Assembly: GCF_001112925.1 (NCBI RefSeq)
Contig: NZ_CPYD01000013.1
Coordinates: 62,001-126,000, forward strand
Reading direction: 5' to 3'
Length of the DNA: 64,000 nt
Source of the DNA: Yersinia nurmii
GTDB lineage: Bacteria > Pseudomonadota > Gammaproteobacteria > Enterobacterales > Enterobacteriaceae
Made by a program: the position numbers and the translations under genes. This document shows positions 17,078 through 28,108 of the stretch, one piece after another (position 1 is the stretch's first letter; every line of letters starts with the position of its first letter). Below the pieces are notes generated by a model that saw nothing but the letters and a program-made list of their open reading frames with translations, made no database searches and was not told where the DNA came from.

Positions 17078-17398
17078 ATGGCGAACGATCAAACGCTTTA
17101 CCGCATTCAGTTCATGAACAATGGTAAGAATTATCAACTCTATGTCCGTGAAATAACACCCAGTTCTTTATTCGGGTTTATCGAGATTGCTGATTTTGTA
17201 TTTGATAGCCAATCGGCACTATTGGTTGATCCGTCGACAGAAAAACTGAAAACCGAATTTTCTGGCGTCAACCGCAGCTATATTCCACTTCATTCCGTCA
17301 TCCGTATTGATGCTGTGACCGAAAAAGGTAGCGCGCGTATCTCTGATTTGGGAGCCAACGTTATGAGTTTCCCTTATTTACCGGGTAACAAGCCCTGA
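17078..17398 (+). CDS. DUF1820 family protein
   Basis: A 106-residue cytoplasmic protein. The stretches YRIQFMNNGKNYQLYVR, LFGFIEIADFVF and YIPLHSVIRIDAV are typical of DUF1820, a family best known from Pseudomonas-like bacteria with no known function. AGGTAA lies 4 bases before the ATG. It is followed by yhhM in the same direction with a 41-bp gap, so the two may form an operon. Family assignment is from recall of its typical sequence. Confidence 0.75.
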   Translation: MANDQTLYRIQFMNNGKNYQLYVREITPSSLFGFIEIADFVFDSQSALLVDPSTEKLKTEFSGVNRSYIPLHSVIRIDAVTEKGSARISDLGANVMSFPYLPGNKP

Positions 17399-17439
17399 AT
17401 CTGATAACGGCTACAGCTTTATTTTACTAGGTGTAACTC

Positions 17440-17805
17440 ATGAGCAAACCACCGCTGATTTTTATTGTGGTTGTGGCACTGATTGTTATTTTAGCCACGC
17501 GTCAGTACTGGCAAAAACGAAGGCTAGATGCAGAAAATGATAAAGCGCCAATACGTAGCCTGCAGGTTGAGGTCAGTAATAAACGTGAGGTTTTAGCGCC
17601 GAATCGTCGTTCACGCCAGCGGGAAGAAATTGTGGCGGAAGATAAACGCTATGAAGTGACGTTTCGCCCGTTACTGAGCGGCAGTGAAATTAATATTGTG
17701 CTGCCTCGTCAGGAATATCAGCAAATTAATATCGGTATGCAGGGCACCCTGCGTTTACAAGGCACCCGCTATATTGATTTTACCGGCGTTCAGTCAGCCA
17801 AATAG
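17440..17805 (+). CDS. yhhM: DUF2500 family protein YhhM
   Basis: A 121-residue protein with one N-terminal membrane segment (PPLIFIVVVALIVILAT) and a soluble C-terminal part containing VSNKREV and RRSRQRE. It aligns along its length with E. coli YhhM. AGGTG lies 6 bases before the ATG. The function is unknown. It is convergent with yhhL, as in E. coli. Confidence 0.88.
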   Translation: MSKPPLIFIVVVALIVILATRQYWQKRRLDAENDKAPIRSLQVEVSNKREVLAPNRRSRQREEIVAEDKRYEVTFRPLLSGSEINIVLPRQEYQQINIGMQGTLRLQGTRYIDFTGVQSAK

Positions 17806-17838
17806 CTTTGGCTTGGAAAAGTACGCTGGGGACTGAAA

Positions 17839-18111
17839 TTATTTTTTCGGCATTGGCGGCTGTTTTTTCTGCCACGCCAGCAGTTCAAAAACACCAAAGA
17901 TAAAGATTTTGGCCTGCTGCCAGCCGCTAATCGGTTGATCCTTAGGCTGAGTTGATTTCAGAAGCGTGAGCTGTAAACCATGCATCAGCACCATAAAAAT
18001 CATCGCGACATTCACAAAGTATTTCAACGGGCTAGGGAATGGCTGGATCAGGTTCAGGATCAGAAAAGCCCATACGCCCAGCATCAGTAAACGACCGAAA
18101 TTAATCAACAT
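17839..18111 (-). CDS. yhhL: DUF1145 family membrane protein YhhL
   Basis: A 90-residue protein with two membrane segments that aligns with E. coli YhhL from MLINFGRLLML. I chose the ATG at 18111; a longer frame to 18192 only overlaps rsmD. The start lies within the last 11 bp of rsmD, suggesting translational coupling. Function unknown. Confidence 0.88.
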   Translation of the reverse strand: MLINFGRLLMLGVWAFLILNLIQPFPSPLKYFVNVAMIFMVLMHGLQLTLLKSTQPKDQPISGWQQAKIFIFGVFELLAWQKKQPPMPKK

Positions 18112-18718
18112 TCTGTTGCTCCTGCACTGCGTCAGACGCAGCATGGTGACGAATATACAGGCGATAAGCGACTTGCCCAGCGACCTTTTCACGGTGTAAT
18201 TGCCAACTGGCTGGTACGTCTGCGGCCGCGCTCTCCGCTTCGGCCTCTACGTAAATCCAGGCTTCATCGGCCAGCCAGCCTTGCTGTTCCAGCAGGTTGA
18301 CGGTTTCTGCCAGCAAACCTTTACGGAACGGCGGATCGAGAAACACCAAATCGAAAGATTTACCCGGCTGCGCCAGCCATTGCAGAGCGTTGGTATTCAC
18401 CACTTGCCCATTTTCTGCGTTTAGTAAAGCCAGATTACTGGTGAGCTGGCGTGCCACATTGCGCTCGTATTCCAGCAATACGGTTTCTCCTGCATAGCGA
18501 GACAGCGCTTCCAGACCAAGAGCGCCGCTACCGGCAAAACAATCTAGACAGCGAGCGCCCTGAATCATCGGTGCCAGCCAGTTAAACAGGGTTTCCCGCA
18601 CTCGATCGGTCGTTGGTCGTAAGCCTGGACTATCGGGAACCGGTAACTTCCGGCCACGCCACTTTCCGCCAATAATACGAATCTGCCCGAAGGATTGTTG
18701 TTGTGGTTTTTTTGCCAT
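18101..18718 (-). CDS. rsmD: 16S rRNA (guanine-966-N2) methyltransferase RsmD
   Basis: A 205-residue protein of the RsmD family. GKWRGRKLPVP near the start, DCFAGSGALGLEALSR for S-adenosylmethionine binding and the catalytic LDPPF (D/NPPY type) are all visible. It methylates G966 of 16S rRNA in 30S subunits. It is divergent from ftsY, as in E. coli, and overlaps yhhL at its end. Confidence 0.95.
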   Translation of the reverse strand: MAKKPQQQSFGQIRIIGGKWRGRKLPVPDSPGLRPTTDRVRETLFNWLAPMIQGARCLDCFAGSGALGLEALSRYAGETVLLEYERNVARQLTSNLALLNAENGQVVNTNALQWLAQPGKSFDLVFLDPPFRKGLLAETVNLLEQQGWLADEAWIYVEAEAESAAADVPASWQLHREKVAGQVAYRLYIRHHAASDAVQEQQNVD

Positions 18719-18942
18719 AGCTCGCTGCTTGAAATGTGGCCATGTTGACGGCGCTGAATAGAAGATATAGCCGCTATTCTACCGATGTGTACAGTGAGGG
18801 GAAACGTTAATGCTTTGTTGATTGAATTCACAACGGAAAGCAGCATCGTGCGCGTGTTGCTGCTCGGGGGAAAGTGATAGACTGGCGAGCTATTATCTTA
18901 TTTATGTAAGCCATGATTTAACCGCGAGGAGTGTAGTCGCAA

Positions 18943-20616
<1,674 letters not shown>

Positions 20617-20621
20617 TACGG

Positions 20622-21290
20622 ATGATTCGCTTTGAACAGGTCAGTAAAGCTTATCTGGGCGGCCGACAAGCGCTGCAAGGGGTAGATTTTCATCTACGCC
20701 CGGCGGAAATGGCGTTTTTGACCGGCCACTCCGGCGCTGGGAAAAGTACGTTGCTCAAACTGATTTGTGGCATTGAACGGCCTAGTGCCGGCCACATTTG
20801 GTTTGGCGGTCACGATATCAGCCGGTTGAAAAACCGCGAGGTTCCTTTCCTGCGCCGCCAGATCGGGATGATCTTTCAGGATCACCATTTGCTGCTGGAT
20901 CGAACCGTGTATGACAATGTCGCGATGCCGTTGATCATTGCCGGTGCCAGTACCGAAGATATCCGTCGTCGCGTATCGGCGGCGTTGGATAAAGTCGGCT
21001 TATTGGATAAAGCGAAAAACTTCCCGATCCAGCTTTCTGGCGGTGAACAGCAGCGGGTGGGTATTGCTCGTGCGGTCGTGAATAAGCCGGCGGTATTGCT
21101 GGCGGATGAGCCTACCGGTAACCTTGATGAAGCCCTGTCGGAAGGTATTTTGCGCCTGTTTGAAGAGTTTAACCGTGTTGGCGTGACCGTTTTGATGGCC
21201 ACCCACGATACTTCGCTGATTGCGCGGCGTCGCTACCCGATTCTAACGCTCAGTCAGGGAAGAATGTCAGGAGCGCGTCATGGCGAATAA
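20622..21290 (+). CDS. ftsE: Cell division ATP-binding protein FtsE
   Basis: A 222-residue ABC ATPase with Walker [10 protein letters not shown], signature [10 protein letters not shown] and Walker [10 protein letters not shown]. FtsE with FtsX forms a membrane complex that activates peptidoglycan hydrolases through EnvC at the division site. The start overlaps neither neighbour, but its end overlaps ftsX by 11 bp. Confidence 0.97.
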   Translation: MIRFEQVSKAYLGGRQALQGVDFHLRPAEMAFLTGHSGAGKSTLLKLICGIERPSAGHIWFGGHDISRLKNREVPFLRRQIGMIFQDHHLLLDRTVYDNVAMPLIIAGASTEDIRRRVSAALDKVGLLDKAKNFPIQLSGGEQQRVGIARAVVNKPAVLLADEPTGNLDEALSEGILRLFEEFNRVGVTVLMATHDTSLIARRRYPILTLSQGRMSGARHGE

Positions 21291-22233
21291 TGCAAAGAAA
21301 GCAAAAACCAAAGCGTTGAAAGGCGGCTGGCGCGAACAGTGGCGTTATTCATGGGTCAATGCGTTGGCCGATATGATGCGCCAGCCTCTGGCTACCCTGC
21401 TGACAGTCATGGTGATCGCCATTTCTCTGACGTTACCGAGCGTCTGCTACATCGTTTGGAAGAATGTCAGCACCGCTGCCGAACAGTGGTATCCGACGCC
21501 ACAGCTCACGGTTTATCTGGATAAGTCTCTTGACGATAACGCTGCGGAAAATGTGGTGACCGCATTGAAAGCGGAAGCCGGCGTGGAAAAAGTTAATTAT
21601 CTGTCGCGGGAAGAAGCGATGGGTGAGTTCCGCAACTGGTCAGGTTTCGGCGGTGCGCTGGATATGCTGGAAGAGAATCCGCTGCCAGCGGTGGCGATCA
21701 TCACGCCACAAATGAGTTTCCAAAGCTCTGAAACGCTCGATACTCTGCGGGATCGCGTCACCAAGGTTGAAGGTGTTGCAGAAGTTCGTATGGACGATAG
21801 CTGGTTTGCAAGACTGGCGGCGTTGACCGGCCTGGTTGGGCAAGTGGCGGCGATGATCGGTGTGTTGATGGTCGTTGCAGTGTTCCTGGTTATCGGTAAC
21901 AGCGTGAGGTTGAGTATTTTCAGTCGTCGCGACACTATCAATGTGATGAAACTGATTGGCGCCACAGATGGCTTTATTCTGCGGCCATTCCTAAATGGTG
22001 GTGCGATGCTGGGTCTGGGGGGGGCAGTTCTCTCGCTAATCCTGTCGGAAGCACTGGTGTGGAAGTTGGGGTCGGTCGTGGCGCAGGTAGCGACGGTATT
22101 CGGTACCCATTTCTCTTTGCACGGTCTGAGTTGGGATGAATCCCTGTTGCTTGTGCTGATTTCTGCCATGATCGGCTGGATCGCCGCTTGGCTGGCAACT
22201 GTTCAACATTTACGCCGATTTACACCGCAATAG
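21280..22233 (+). CDS. ftsX: Cell division protein FtsX
   Basis: A 317-residue membrane protein with a cytoplasmic N-terminus, a first membrane segment near residues 38-60, a periplasmic domain and three further membrane segments towards the end, as in the MacB/FtsX family. It transmits FtsE ATP hydrolysis to EnvC and the amidases. A run of eight Gs (22017-22024) lies within the coding sequence, but the frame is intact across it. Confidence 0.96.
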   Translation: MANNAKKAKTKALKGGWREQWRYSWVNALADMMRQPLATLLTVMVIAISLTLPSVCYIVWKNVSTAAEQWYPTPQLTVYLDKSLDDNAAENVVTALKAEAGVEKVNYLSREEAMGEFRNWSGFGGALDMLEENPLPAVAIITPQMSFQSSETLDTLRDRVTKVEGVAEVRMDDSWFARLAALTGLVGQVAAMIGVLMVVAVFLVIGNSVRLSIFSRRDTINVMKLIGATDGFILRPFLNGGAMLGLGGAVLSLILSEALVWKLGSVVAQVATVFGTHFSLHGLSWDESLLLVLISAMIGWIAAWLATVQHLRRFTPQ

Positions 22234-22527
22234 GCAATCTTTGCTATACTCTTCCCCTGCGGTTTCCGATTAAGCAGGGGAAGCGTAATCATCGTGACTA
22301 CCGCCATTTCTGCAAATTTCCAGACAATAACTACTGGTAAGATCCACAGGTTATCGGCTAGGATCCAGCGTTGAAACTGTGATCTATATTGAACTTTTGT
22401 GGCGTTAGTCGGTCGAAGAGCACAGTGAAATGATAAGGTGCCCGGCGCTTGAATCTGGTTATCCGGATGCTAAAATATTCGCGCCGAGAGTTTATGCACG
22501 ATCTGCACATGCTATGAGAGGGTTTAA
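22234..22527 (+). promoter_or_regulatory. rpoH control region with a sigma-E-type promoter
   Basis: A long inverted repeat CTTCCCCTGC / GCAGGGGAAG (22251-22283) follows ftsX. Further on, GAACTT (22391-22396) and TCGAA (22413-22417) are 16 bp apart, matching in place and spacing the sigma-E promoter P3 of E. coli rpoH (GAACTT, 16 bp, TCTGA). Other sigma-70 promoters are likely but not placed. The leader and the first codons probably form the heat-sensitive RNA structure known in E. coli; I did not fold it. Confidence 0.65.
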
Positions 22528-23385
22528 ATGACCAAAGAAATGCAAACTTTAGCCTTAGTACCGCAAGGTAGTCTGGAAGCCTATATTCGGGCTGCCAACA
22601 CCTATCCTATGCTGACAGCAGAGGAAGAGCGGGAGTTGGCTGAACGGCTGCATTACCAGGGCGATCTGGAGGCGGCTAAACAGCTAATCCTGTCTCACCT
22701 GCGCTTTGTTGCTCATGTTGCCCGTAACTATTCTGGCTACGGTCTGCCACAGGCTGATCTGATTCAGGAAGGTAATATTGGCTTGATGAAAGCAGTTCGT
22801 CGGTTCAACCCGGAAGTCGGGGTGCGTCTGGTGTCCTTCGCGGTACACTGGATCAAAGCAGAAATTCATGAATATGTTCTGCGCAACTGGCGTATTGTCA
22901 AAGTCGCAACCACCAAAGCACAGCGTAAGTTGTTCTTTAACCTGCGTAAAACCAAACAGCGTTTAGGTTGGTTTAATCAGGAAGAAGTGGAAATGGTTGC
23001 CAAAGAGCTGGGTGTGACCAGCAAAGACGTTCGTGAAATGGAATCTCGCATGTCCGCGCAGGATATGACTTTTGACCCAACTCCGGACGATGAAGTACGC
23101 GACGGCCAGTCTATGGCTCCAGTTCTGTATTTGCAGGATAAAACTTCTGATTTTGCCGATGGTATTGAAGAAGATAACTGGGAAAGCCACGCAGCGGATA
23201 AACTGACCTATGCGTTGGAAGGTTTGGACGAGCGTAGCCAGCACATTATCCGTGCCCGTTGGCTGGATGATGACAACAAATCTACTTTGCAGGAGCTGGC
23301 CGATCAGTACGGCGTTTCTGCAGAACGCGTTCGTCAGCTTGAAAAGAACGCGATGAAAAAGTTACGCATGGCTATCGAAGCCTAA
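22528..23385 (+). CDS. rpoH: RNA polymerase heat-shock sigma factor sigma-32
   Basis: A 285-residue sigma-70-family protein beginning [19 protein letters not shown]. Region 2 ([21 protein letters not shown]), the RpoH box region ([12 protein letters not shown]) and the region 4 helix-turn-helix ([20 protein letters not shown]) are all visible. It directs transcription of heat-shock genes and is controlled by translation, DnaK/DnaJ and FtsH. AGAGGG precedes the ATG. It follows ftsYEX, as in E. coli. Confidence 0.98.
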   Translation: MTKEMQTLALVPQGSLEAYIRAANTYPMLTAEEERELAERLHYQGDLEAAKQLILSHLRFVAHVARNYSGYGLPQADLIQEGNIGLMKAVRRFNPEVGVRLVSFAVHWIKAEIHEYVLRNWRIVKVATTKAQRKLFFNLRKTKQRLGWFNQEEVEMVAKELGVTSKDVREMESRMSAQDMTFDPTPDDEVRDGQSMAPVLYLQDKTSDFADGIEEDNWESHAADKLTYALEGLDERSQHIIRARWLDDDNKSTLQELADQYGVSAERVRQLEKNAMKKLRMAIEA

Positions 23386-23414
23386 GAGCAACATCCGCGT
23401 GAAGCTAAAGACAG

Positions 23415-23452
23415 AAAAGGGCGATAATTATTTATCGCCCTTTTGTTTTTTT
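23415..23452 (+). terminator. Terminator of rpoH
   Basis: GGGCGATAA pairs with TTATCGCCC over a 4-base loop and is followed by TTTTGTTTTTTT. This is a strong intrinsic terminator 30 bases after the rpoH stop. Confidence 0.95.
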
Positions 23453-23626
23453 AGTTTTCATCAATCTGATTCATATGATTTTCTTCCGCATTAGCTTTTA
23501 ACTGCTATCCGTTCATTTCAATATTCGTTTTTTTGAGACGCCTATCGGTAACGGCATTTGGATTTCCGTACACTATCGTAATAAGTGTTTCCCTTTAATT
23601 CTCCCGCGTTTCTAGACAGGAAGTCC

Positions 23627-24754
23627 ATGCGTCAAAACCATCTTGAAGAAACCACCGCACGGCAGATTGTTCAGCGCGCCATGAGTATCATCCAGTACTC
23701 GGTTAATGTCATGAATGATAAAGGCATTATTATTGCTTCTGGAGATCCGCTGCGCCTTAATCAGCGCCATGAAGGTGCGGTGCTGGCCTTAATGGAAAAT
23801 CGAGTGGTAGAAATTGATTGTGCTACTGCTGCCAAGTTGAAGGGAGTCAAACCTGGAATTAACCTGCCGATTATTTTTCACCAGCAGTTGGTAGGCGTCA
23901 TTGGCATTTCTGGTGAACCGGCGCAGGTTCGAGCTTATGCCGAGTTAGTGCGGATGGCTGCAGAGCTGATTCTGGAACAGGCTGCGTTGTTAGAACAAAC
24001 CCAGTGGGAAAAACGCTATCGGGAAGAGTTAGTCAGCCAATTATTGGCTGAGCATCAGCAAAACACATCAATAGGTTCAATGGCGGCCTATTTGGGGCTG
24101 AATTTAACCCTGCCGCGTATCGCTTTGATTATCGAACTGAATCGACCAGACCATGAATCTCTGCGCCAGCTTATTGATGCGCTGGATGCGACTGGTCGTG
24201 ATCATCTGGTTAGCATGAATGGTTTTAATCAATTAGTGATGCTAAAACCGCTGGCGTTGGCTGCTGGAGATAAACCGTCACGTCCTTTAAATAAGCAGCT
24301 TCAGCCCTTTGTGACACAGCTTCAGGCGCGTTTCGATGTCCGCATTTTTGTTGGCGGCCAATTTCCCGGCGTTGAAGGTATTCGTCGTTCTTATCTCACC
24401 GCTCGTGCGGCGCAGGGAATGGCTGAACGGCTTGGATTAAGGCATAAAACGCTGTATTACAACGATTACTCTCTGCCGGCGCTGTTAGGGGAGTTTGCGG
24501 GGACTTGGCAGGCAGAGGAATTGGGCACCAGTTGGGTACAGCTTTGCGCTGCGGATGGTAAAGGTGTGCTAAGACAGACGCTGCAACAGTATTTTGATCA
24601 GAATTGTGATCTGTCTCAATCAGCCCGGCAGCTACATATTCATGTGAATACCTTGCGCTATCGCCTACAAAAAATAGAAGAAATAACGGGTTTAAAAATC
24701 AATCAGTTATCTTCTTTATTGCGCTTGTATATCGGTCTACAAATCTACGGCTGA
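23627..24754 (+). CDS. CdaR-family (sugar diacid/glycerate) transcriptional activator
   Basis: A 375-residue regulator. I chose the ATG at 23627 because AGGAAG lies just upstream and the family alignment begins there. The N-terminal sugar-diacid-recognition domain contains INVMDARG-like sequence (NVMNDKGIIIASGDPLRLN) and GVKPGINLPI. The C-terminal helix-turn-helix (PucR type) reads HIHVNTLRYRLQKIEEITGL. In E. coli CdaR activates genes for glucarate, galactarate and glycerate use. Here it sits upstream of a GntP-family permease and a glycerate kinase, which it probably controls. It is shorter than E. coli CdaR (385) by only ten residues; the sequence is clearly diverged, so orthology is not certain. 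Confidence 0.85.
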   Translation: MRQNHLEETTARQIVQRAMSIIQYSVNVMNDKGIIIASGDPLRLNQRHEGAVLALMENRVVEIDCATAAKLKGVKPGINLPIIFHQQLVGVIGISGEPAQVRAYAELVRMAAELILEQAALLEQTQWEKRYREELVSQLLAEHQQNTSIGSMAAYLGLNLTLPRIALIIELNRPDHESLRQLIDALDATGRDHLVSMNGFNQLVMLKPLALAAGDKPSRPLNKQLQPFVTQLQARFDVRIFVGGQFPGVEGIRRSYLTARAAQGMAERLGLRHKTLYYNDYSLPALLGEFAGTWQAEELGTSWVQLCAADGKGVLRQTLQQYFDQNCDLSQSARQLHIHVNTLRYRLQKIEEITGLKINQLSSLLRLYIGLQIYG

Positions 24755-24894
24755 TTTGTGGCTTCCTACAATTACATCTCGTTTATCCTACTCATTTTCT
24801 GGTCAATCCTCCCATGCCTTTCTTTGGTGAAGTTTACATAATGCCTGCTCCTTACCCTGAAAAATAAAATTAGAAAGTACACTGGGAGCAGAAC

Positions 24895-26160
24895 ATGATA
24901 ACGGTTTCAGCTTTAGGCGCGCTGGTGGCACTTATTGTCTCCATCGTGCTGATATTACGTAAAGTTCCGCCGGTTTACGGCATGATGGCTGGCGCGCTCG
25001 CCGGTGGATTAGTCGGTGGAGCGGATCTGATTCAAACCGTCAGCCTGATGATCAGCGGCGCTCAGGGCATTACCAATGCGGTGCTGCGTATTCTGGCGGC
25101 TGGTGTGCTTGCGGGAGTGTTAATTGAATCCGGCGCGGCAAATACCATTGCAGAAACAATTGTGCGTAAAGTGGGTGAGAAACGCGCACTGTTGGCTTTG
25201 GCGGTAGCGACTATGCTGTTAACCGCCGTTGGCGTATTTATTGATGTAGCGGTGATTACCGTTGCACCTATTGCTTTGGCGATTGCTCATCGGGCCGATA
25301 TTTCCAAAATGGCTATTCTGCTGGCGATGATTGGCGGCGGTAAGGCGGGCAACGTGATGTCCCCGAACCCAAATACTATTGCGGCCGCAGACAGTTTCCA
25401 TGTACCCCTGACCTCTCTGATGGCCGCCGGCATTATCCCCGGTTTGTTTGGCTTGGTTGTGGCCTATTATTTAGCTAAGCGTCTGAAACATAAAGGCAGC
25501 AAGGTTAACGCCGATGAGCTGATTGTGCATGAAACCAACCAGCTTCCATCCTTTACCGCTGCGATTTCGGCTCCGTTAGTGGCTATCGCTCTGCTGGCTT
25601 TGCGCCCAATTGCGGGTATTACCATAGATCCTCTGCTGGCTCTGCCGCTGGGTGGCTTAGTTGGCGCAGTGATCATGGGGCGCTGGCGTGAATCGAATCG
25701 CTATATGATTTCCGGTTTGAGTCGCATGGCACCGGTTGCCATTATGCTGCTGGGAACCGGTACTTTGGCGGGCATTATTGCTAATTCCGGCTTAAAAGAC
25801 GTACTGATCGAAGGGTTAACGGCATCAGGTATGCCTGCTTATCTGTTAGCGCCGATTTCCGGAGCGCTGATGTCGATGGCAACGGCGTCAACCACGGCAG
25901 GTACCGCGGTGGCTTCTGCGGTATTCAGTTCAACATTGTTGGATCTTGGCGTAACGGCACTGGCTGGCGCAGCCATGGTACACGCCGGTGCGACGGTACT
26001 GGATCACATGCCACACGGCAGTTTCTTCCATGCAACCGGCGGCAGCGTCAATATGCAGGTGCATGAGCGTTTGAAACTGTTGCCATACGAAACGTTGGTG
26101 GGCTTCACCATTGCACTGGTTTCCACGCTGATGTTCGGCGTATTTAACCTAGCGGGTTAA
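24895..26160 (+). CDS. GntP-family permease, probably for glycerate or a sugar acid
   Basis: A 421-residue membrane protein with about 12 hydrophobic segments, typical of the gluconate:H+ symporter family (GGGKAGNVMSPNPNTIAAAD and STTAGTAVASAVFSS are family-like stretches). GGGAG precedes the ATG. It lies between a CdaR-like activator and a glycerate kinase, so glycerate is the likely substrate. The substrate is inferred only from context; gluconate or another hydroxy acid is possible. Confidence 0.82.
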   Translation: MITVSALGALVALIVSIVLILRKVPPVYGMMAGALAGGLVGGADLIQTVSLMISGAQGITNAVLRILAAGVLAGVLIESGAANTIAETIVRKVGEKRALLALAVATMLLTAVGVFIDVAVITVAPIALAIAHRADISKMAILLAMIGGGKAGNVMSPNPNTIAAADSFHVPLTSLMAAGIIPGLFGLVVAYYLAKRLKHKGSKVNADELIVHETNQLPSFTAAISAPLVAIALLALRPIAGITIDPLLALPLGGLVGAVIMGRWRESNRYMISGLSRMAPVAIMLLGTGTLAGIIANSGLKDVLIEGLTASGMPAYLLAPISGALMSMATASTTAGTAVASAVFSSTLLDLGVTALAGAAMVHAGATVLDHMPHGSFFHATGGSVNMQVHERLKLLPYETLVGFTIALVSTLMFGVFNLAG

Positions 26161-26171
26161 CGAGGTATTTG

Positions 26172-27311
26172 ATGAAAATTGTTATTGCGCCCGATTCATT
26201 CAAAGAAAGCCTGACGGCAATGCAGGTTGCAGAAGCTATTGAACAAGGTTTTCGTGAGATTTACCCGCAGGCTGATTACGTTAAATTACCCATGGCTGAC
26301 GGTGGAGAAGGCACCGTTGAATCAATGGTTGCTGCGACCGGTGGCGACATTATTCAAGTTGAAGTCAGCGGGCCGCTGAGTCAGTCAGTACAGGCTTTTT
26401 ACGGCTGGCTGGGCGACGGTGAAACGGCGGTGATTGAAATGGCGGCGGCCTCGGGTTTGCATCTGGTGCGGCAGGAACAGCGTAATCCGCTACATACCAG
26501 TAGTTTTGGCACCGGCCAGCTCATTCTGTCGGCGTTGGATAAAGGCGCGCGTAAAATCATTCTGGGAATTGGTGGCAGTGCCACCAACGATGGTGGCGCT
26601 GGCATGATGCAGGCGCTGGGCGCGCATTTTCTCGATGCTCAGGGTGAAGAGCTGCCCGGCGGCGGCGCGGCGCTAAGTCGATTACATCATATTGATTTAT
26701 CAATGTTGGATGAGCGGTTAGCTCAAACCGAGATCATCGTAGCCTGTGATGTCGATAACCCGCTGTGTGGAGCGAAGGGCGCTTCTGCCGTATTTGGCCC
26801 TCAGAAAGGGGCAACGCCTGAGATGGTCAGCACGCTGGATGGCGCGTTACGCCACTACGGTGAGCAAATTGACGCATTGACGGGGCGATCAGTGATCGAC
26901 ACGGCAGGAGCCGGTGCCGCAGGTGGTATGGGCGCGGCTTTGTTTGGTTTGCTCAACGCACAGCTTAAACCCGGTATCGAGATTGTTATTCAGGCATTAG
27001 GGTTAGCGGAGGCCATGAATGGCGCCGATCTGGTCATTACCGGCGAAGGCCGGATTGATAGCCAGACAATTCACGGTAAAACGCCAATTGGCGTGGCTCG
27101 GACCGCGAAAGCGCTAGGAATTCCGACTATTGCTCTGGCGGGAGGGATGACTCAGGACTACCAGGTAGTACATCAATACGGTTTAGACGCGGTATTCTCC
27201 GTGGTAAACCGTATTGTGACTTTACCCGAGGCGTTAGCGGAAGCGCAGGAAAATCTGCGCGTTACTGCACGCAACGTGGCCGCCGTATGGCGGATGGGCC
27301 AGCGGCTTTAA
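26172..27311 (+). CDS. Glycerate kinase (GlxK/GarK family)
   Basis: A 379-residue cytoplasmic enzyme starting MKIVIAPDSFKESLTAMQVA, the family signature. Later MADGGEGTVESMVAATGG, GIGGSATNDGGAGM and ITGEGRIDSQT are conserved glycerate-kinase motifs. It phosphorylates D-glycerate, to 2-phosphoglycerate in this family, feeding lower glycolysis. The gap to the permease is only 11 bp, so the two form an operon. The last four bases overlap the convergent panM. GlxK and GarK cannot be told apart here. Confidence 0.9.
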   Translation: MKIVIAPDSFKESLTAMQVAEAIEQGFREIYPQADYVKLPMADGGEGTVESMVAATGGDIIQVEVSGPLSQSVQAFYGWLGDGETAVIEMAAASGLHLVRQEQRNPLHTSSFGTGQLILSALDKGARKIILGIGGSATNDGGAGMMQALGAHFLDAQGEELPGGGAALSRLHHIDLSMLDERLAQTEIIVACDVDNPLCGAKGASAVFGPQKGATPEMVSTLDGALRHYGEQIDALTGRSVIDTAGAGAAGGMGAALFGLLNAQLKPGIEIVIQALGLAEAMNGADLVITGEGRIDSQTIHGKTPIGVARTAKALGIPTIALAGGMTQDYQVVHQYGLDAVFSVVNRIVTLPEALAEAQENLRVTARNVAAVWRMGQRL

Positions 27312-27700
27312 CGCTGCCAGCCTTGCTCGCCAGAATGAAAACCACAGGCGAGCATAAATTGATCCATTTCAGAGTGTCCAACACCAGGGACCTCGCCATA
27401 ACTCAACTGCCAGTGCTGAACGGCTGGCAGTTGACGCAGGGTTTCTTCTACCAGATACAATCCGACCCCGCGACGACGGGTCACTTCCCGTACCAATAAA
27501 TCCTTTAGCTCCGCCCGCTCTGCACTCAGTCGGACTTTCACTGCTCCCAGCAATCTTTGATTAAAACGTGCGGCGAATAGCGGCCTACCTGCATCAATCC
27601 AGTTCTGCCAGTCGGCGGGTTGCTGTTTTGGCCAGATTTTTGCCAGATCGATAAGATCTTGATGTGACAGGTGAGTTAAGCGCTCAATGGTCAATTTCAT
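27308..27700 (-). CDS. panM: PanD maturation factor PanM/PanZ (GNAT family)
   Basis: A 130-residue GNAT protein aligning with E. coli PanM (PanZ, YhhK) from MKLTIERL. The acetyl-CoA-binding loop is VREVTRRRGVGLYL. It triggers self-cleavage of the aspartate decarboxylase PanD and senses coenzyme A, so it controls pantothenate synthesis. The start at 27700 is set by the alignment; a longer frame to 27811 is rejected. It is next to livK, as in E. coli. Confidence 0.9.
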   Translation of the reverse strand: MKLTIERLTHLSHQDLIDLAKIWPKQQPADWQNWIDAGRPLFAARFNQRLLGAVKVRLSAERAELKDLLVREVTRRRGVGLYLVEETLRQLPAVQHWQLSYGEVPGVGHSEMDQFMLACGFHSGEQGWQR

Positions 27701-28108
27701 CGGGGATGTTCCGAATAAAAAGTAGAGGGATAGTGTACTGGATCTGAGAGGAAGCGCATGTGTAAGTTTTTCTGTACGTGAACGGCGGAAAATGTTTTTC
27801 ACGCCGCGCATTTTCCGAGTTAAAAATTAGTAAATGGAATGATAACCAGCACAACCCACTATCTATTGTACAAATACCCTACAAATAGCACCTTATTTTA
27901 TCTTGTTTACACCGCTTGTTTCTGCTTGTCTGAGTTGATTTGCAGCATAAAACTCCTGTTTAATGGTCTGAAAAATAAAGTCTTATTAGAAAATATTGCC
28001 ATATAAAAGACTAAATCATTATTACTTATGGATAAAAACTAAAAGTAGCGATGAATTGGCCCGGCAAACACAACAGTACGTTCACAATGACAGATGGGGA
28101 ATGCGCGG
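27701..28108. other. Divergent panM/livK intergenic region
   Basis: This 408-bp gap holds no gene that I can support. It is A+T-rich towards livK and should contain the livK promoter. An inverted repeat CGGAAAATG / CATTTTCCG spans 27786-27817, and TACAAATA occurs twice 11 bp apart (27869 and 27880). These could be operator elements, for example for Lrp, but I have no direct evidence. Confidence 0.45.

Noticed and set aside
22017-22024. Eight-G run in ftsX as a phase-variation switch
   Set aside because: The frame is intact and the gene is a core division gene, so switching is unlikely.
21597-22169. Minus-strand open frame of 190 codons inside ftsX
   Set aside because: Composition is Ser/Thr/Pro/Ile-rich as expected for an antisense frame; ftsX is certain.
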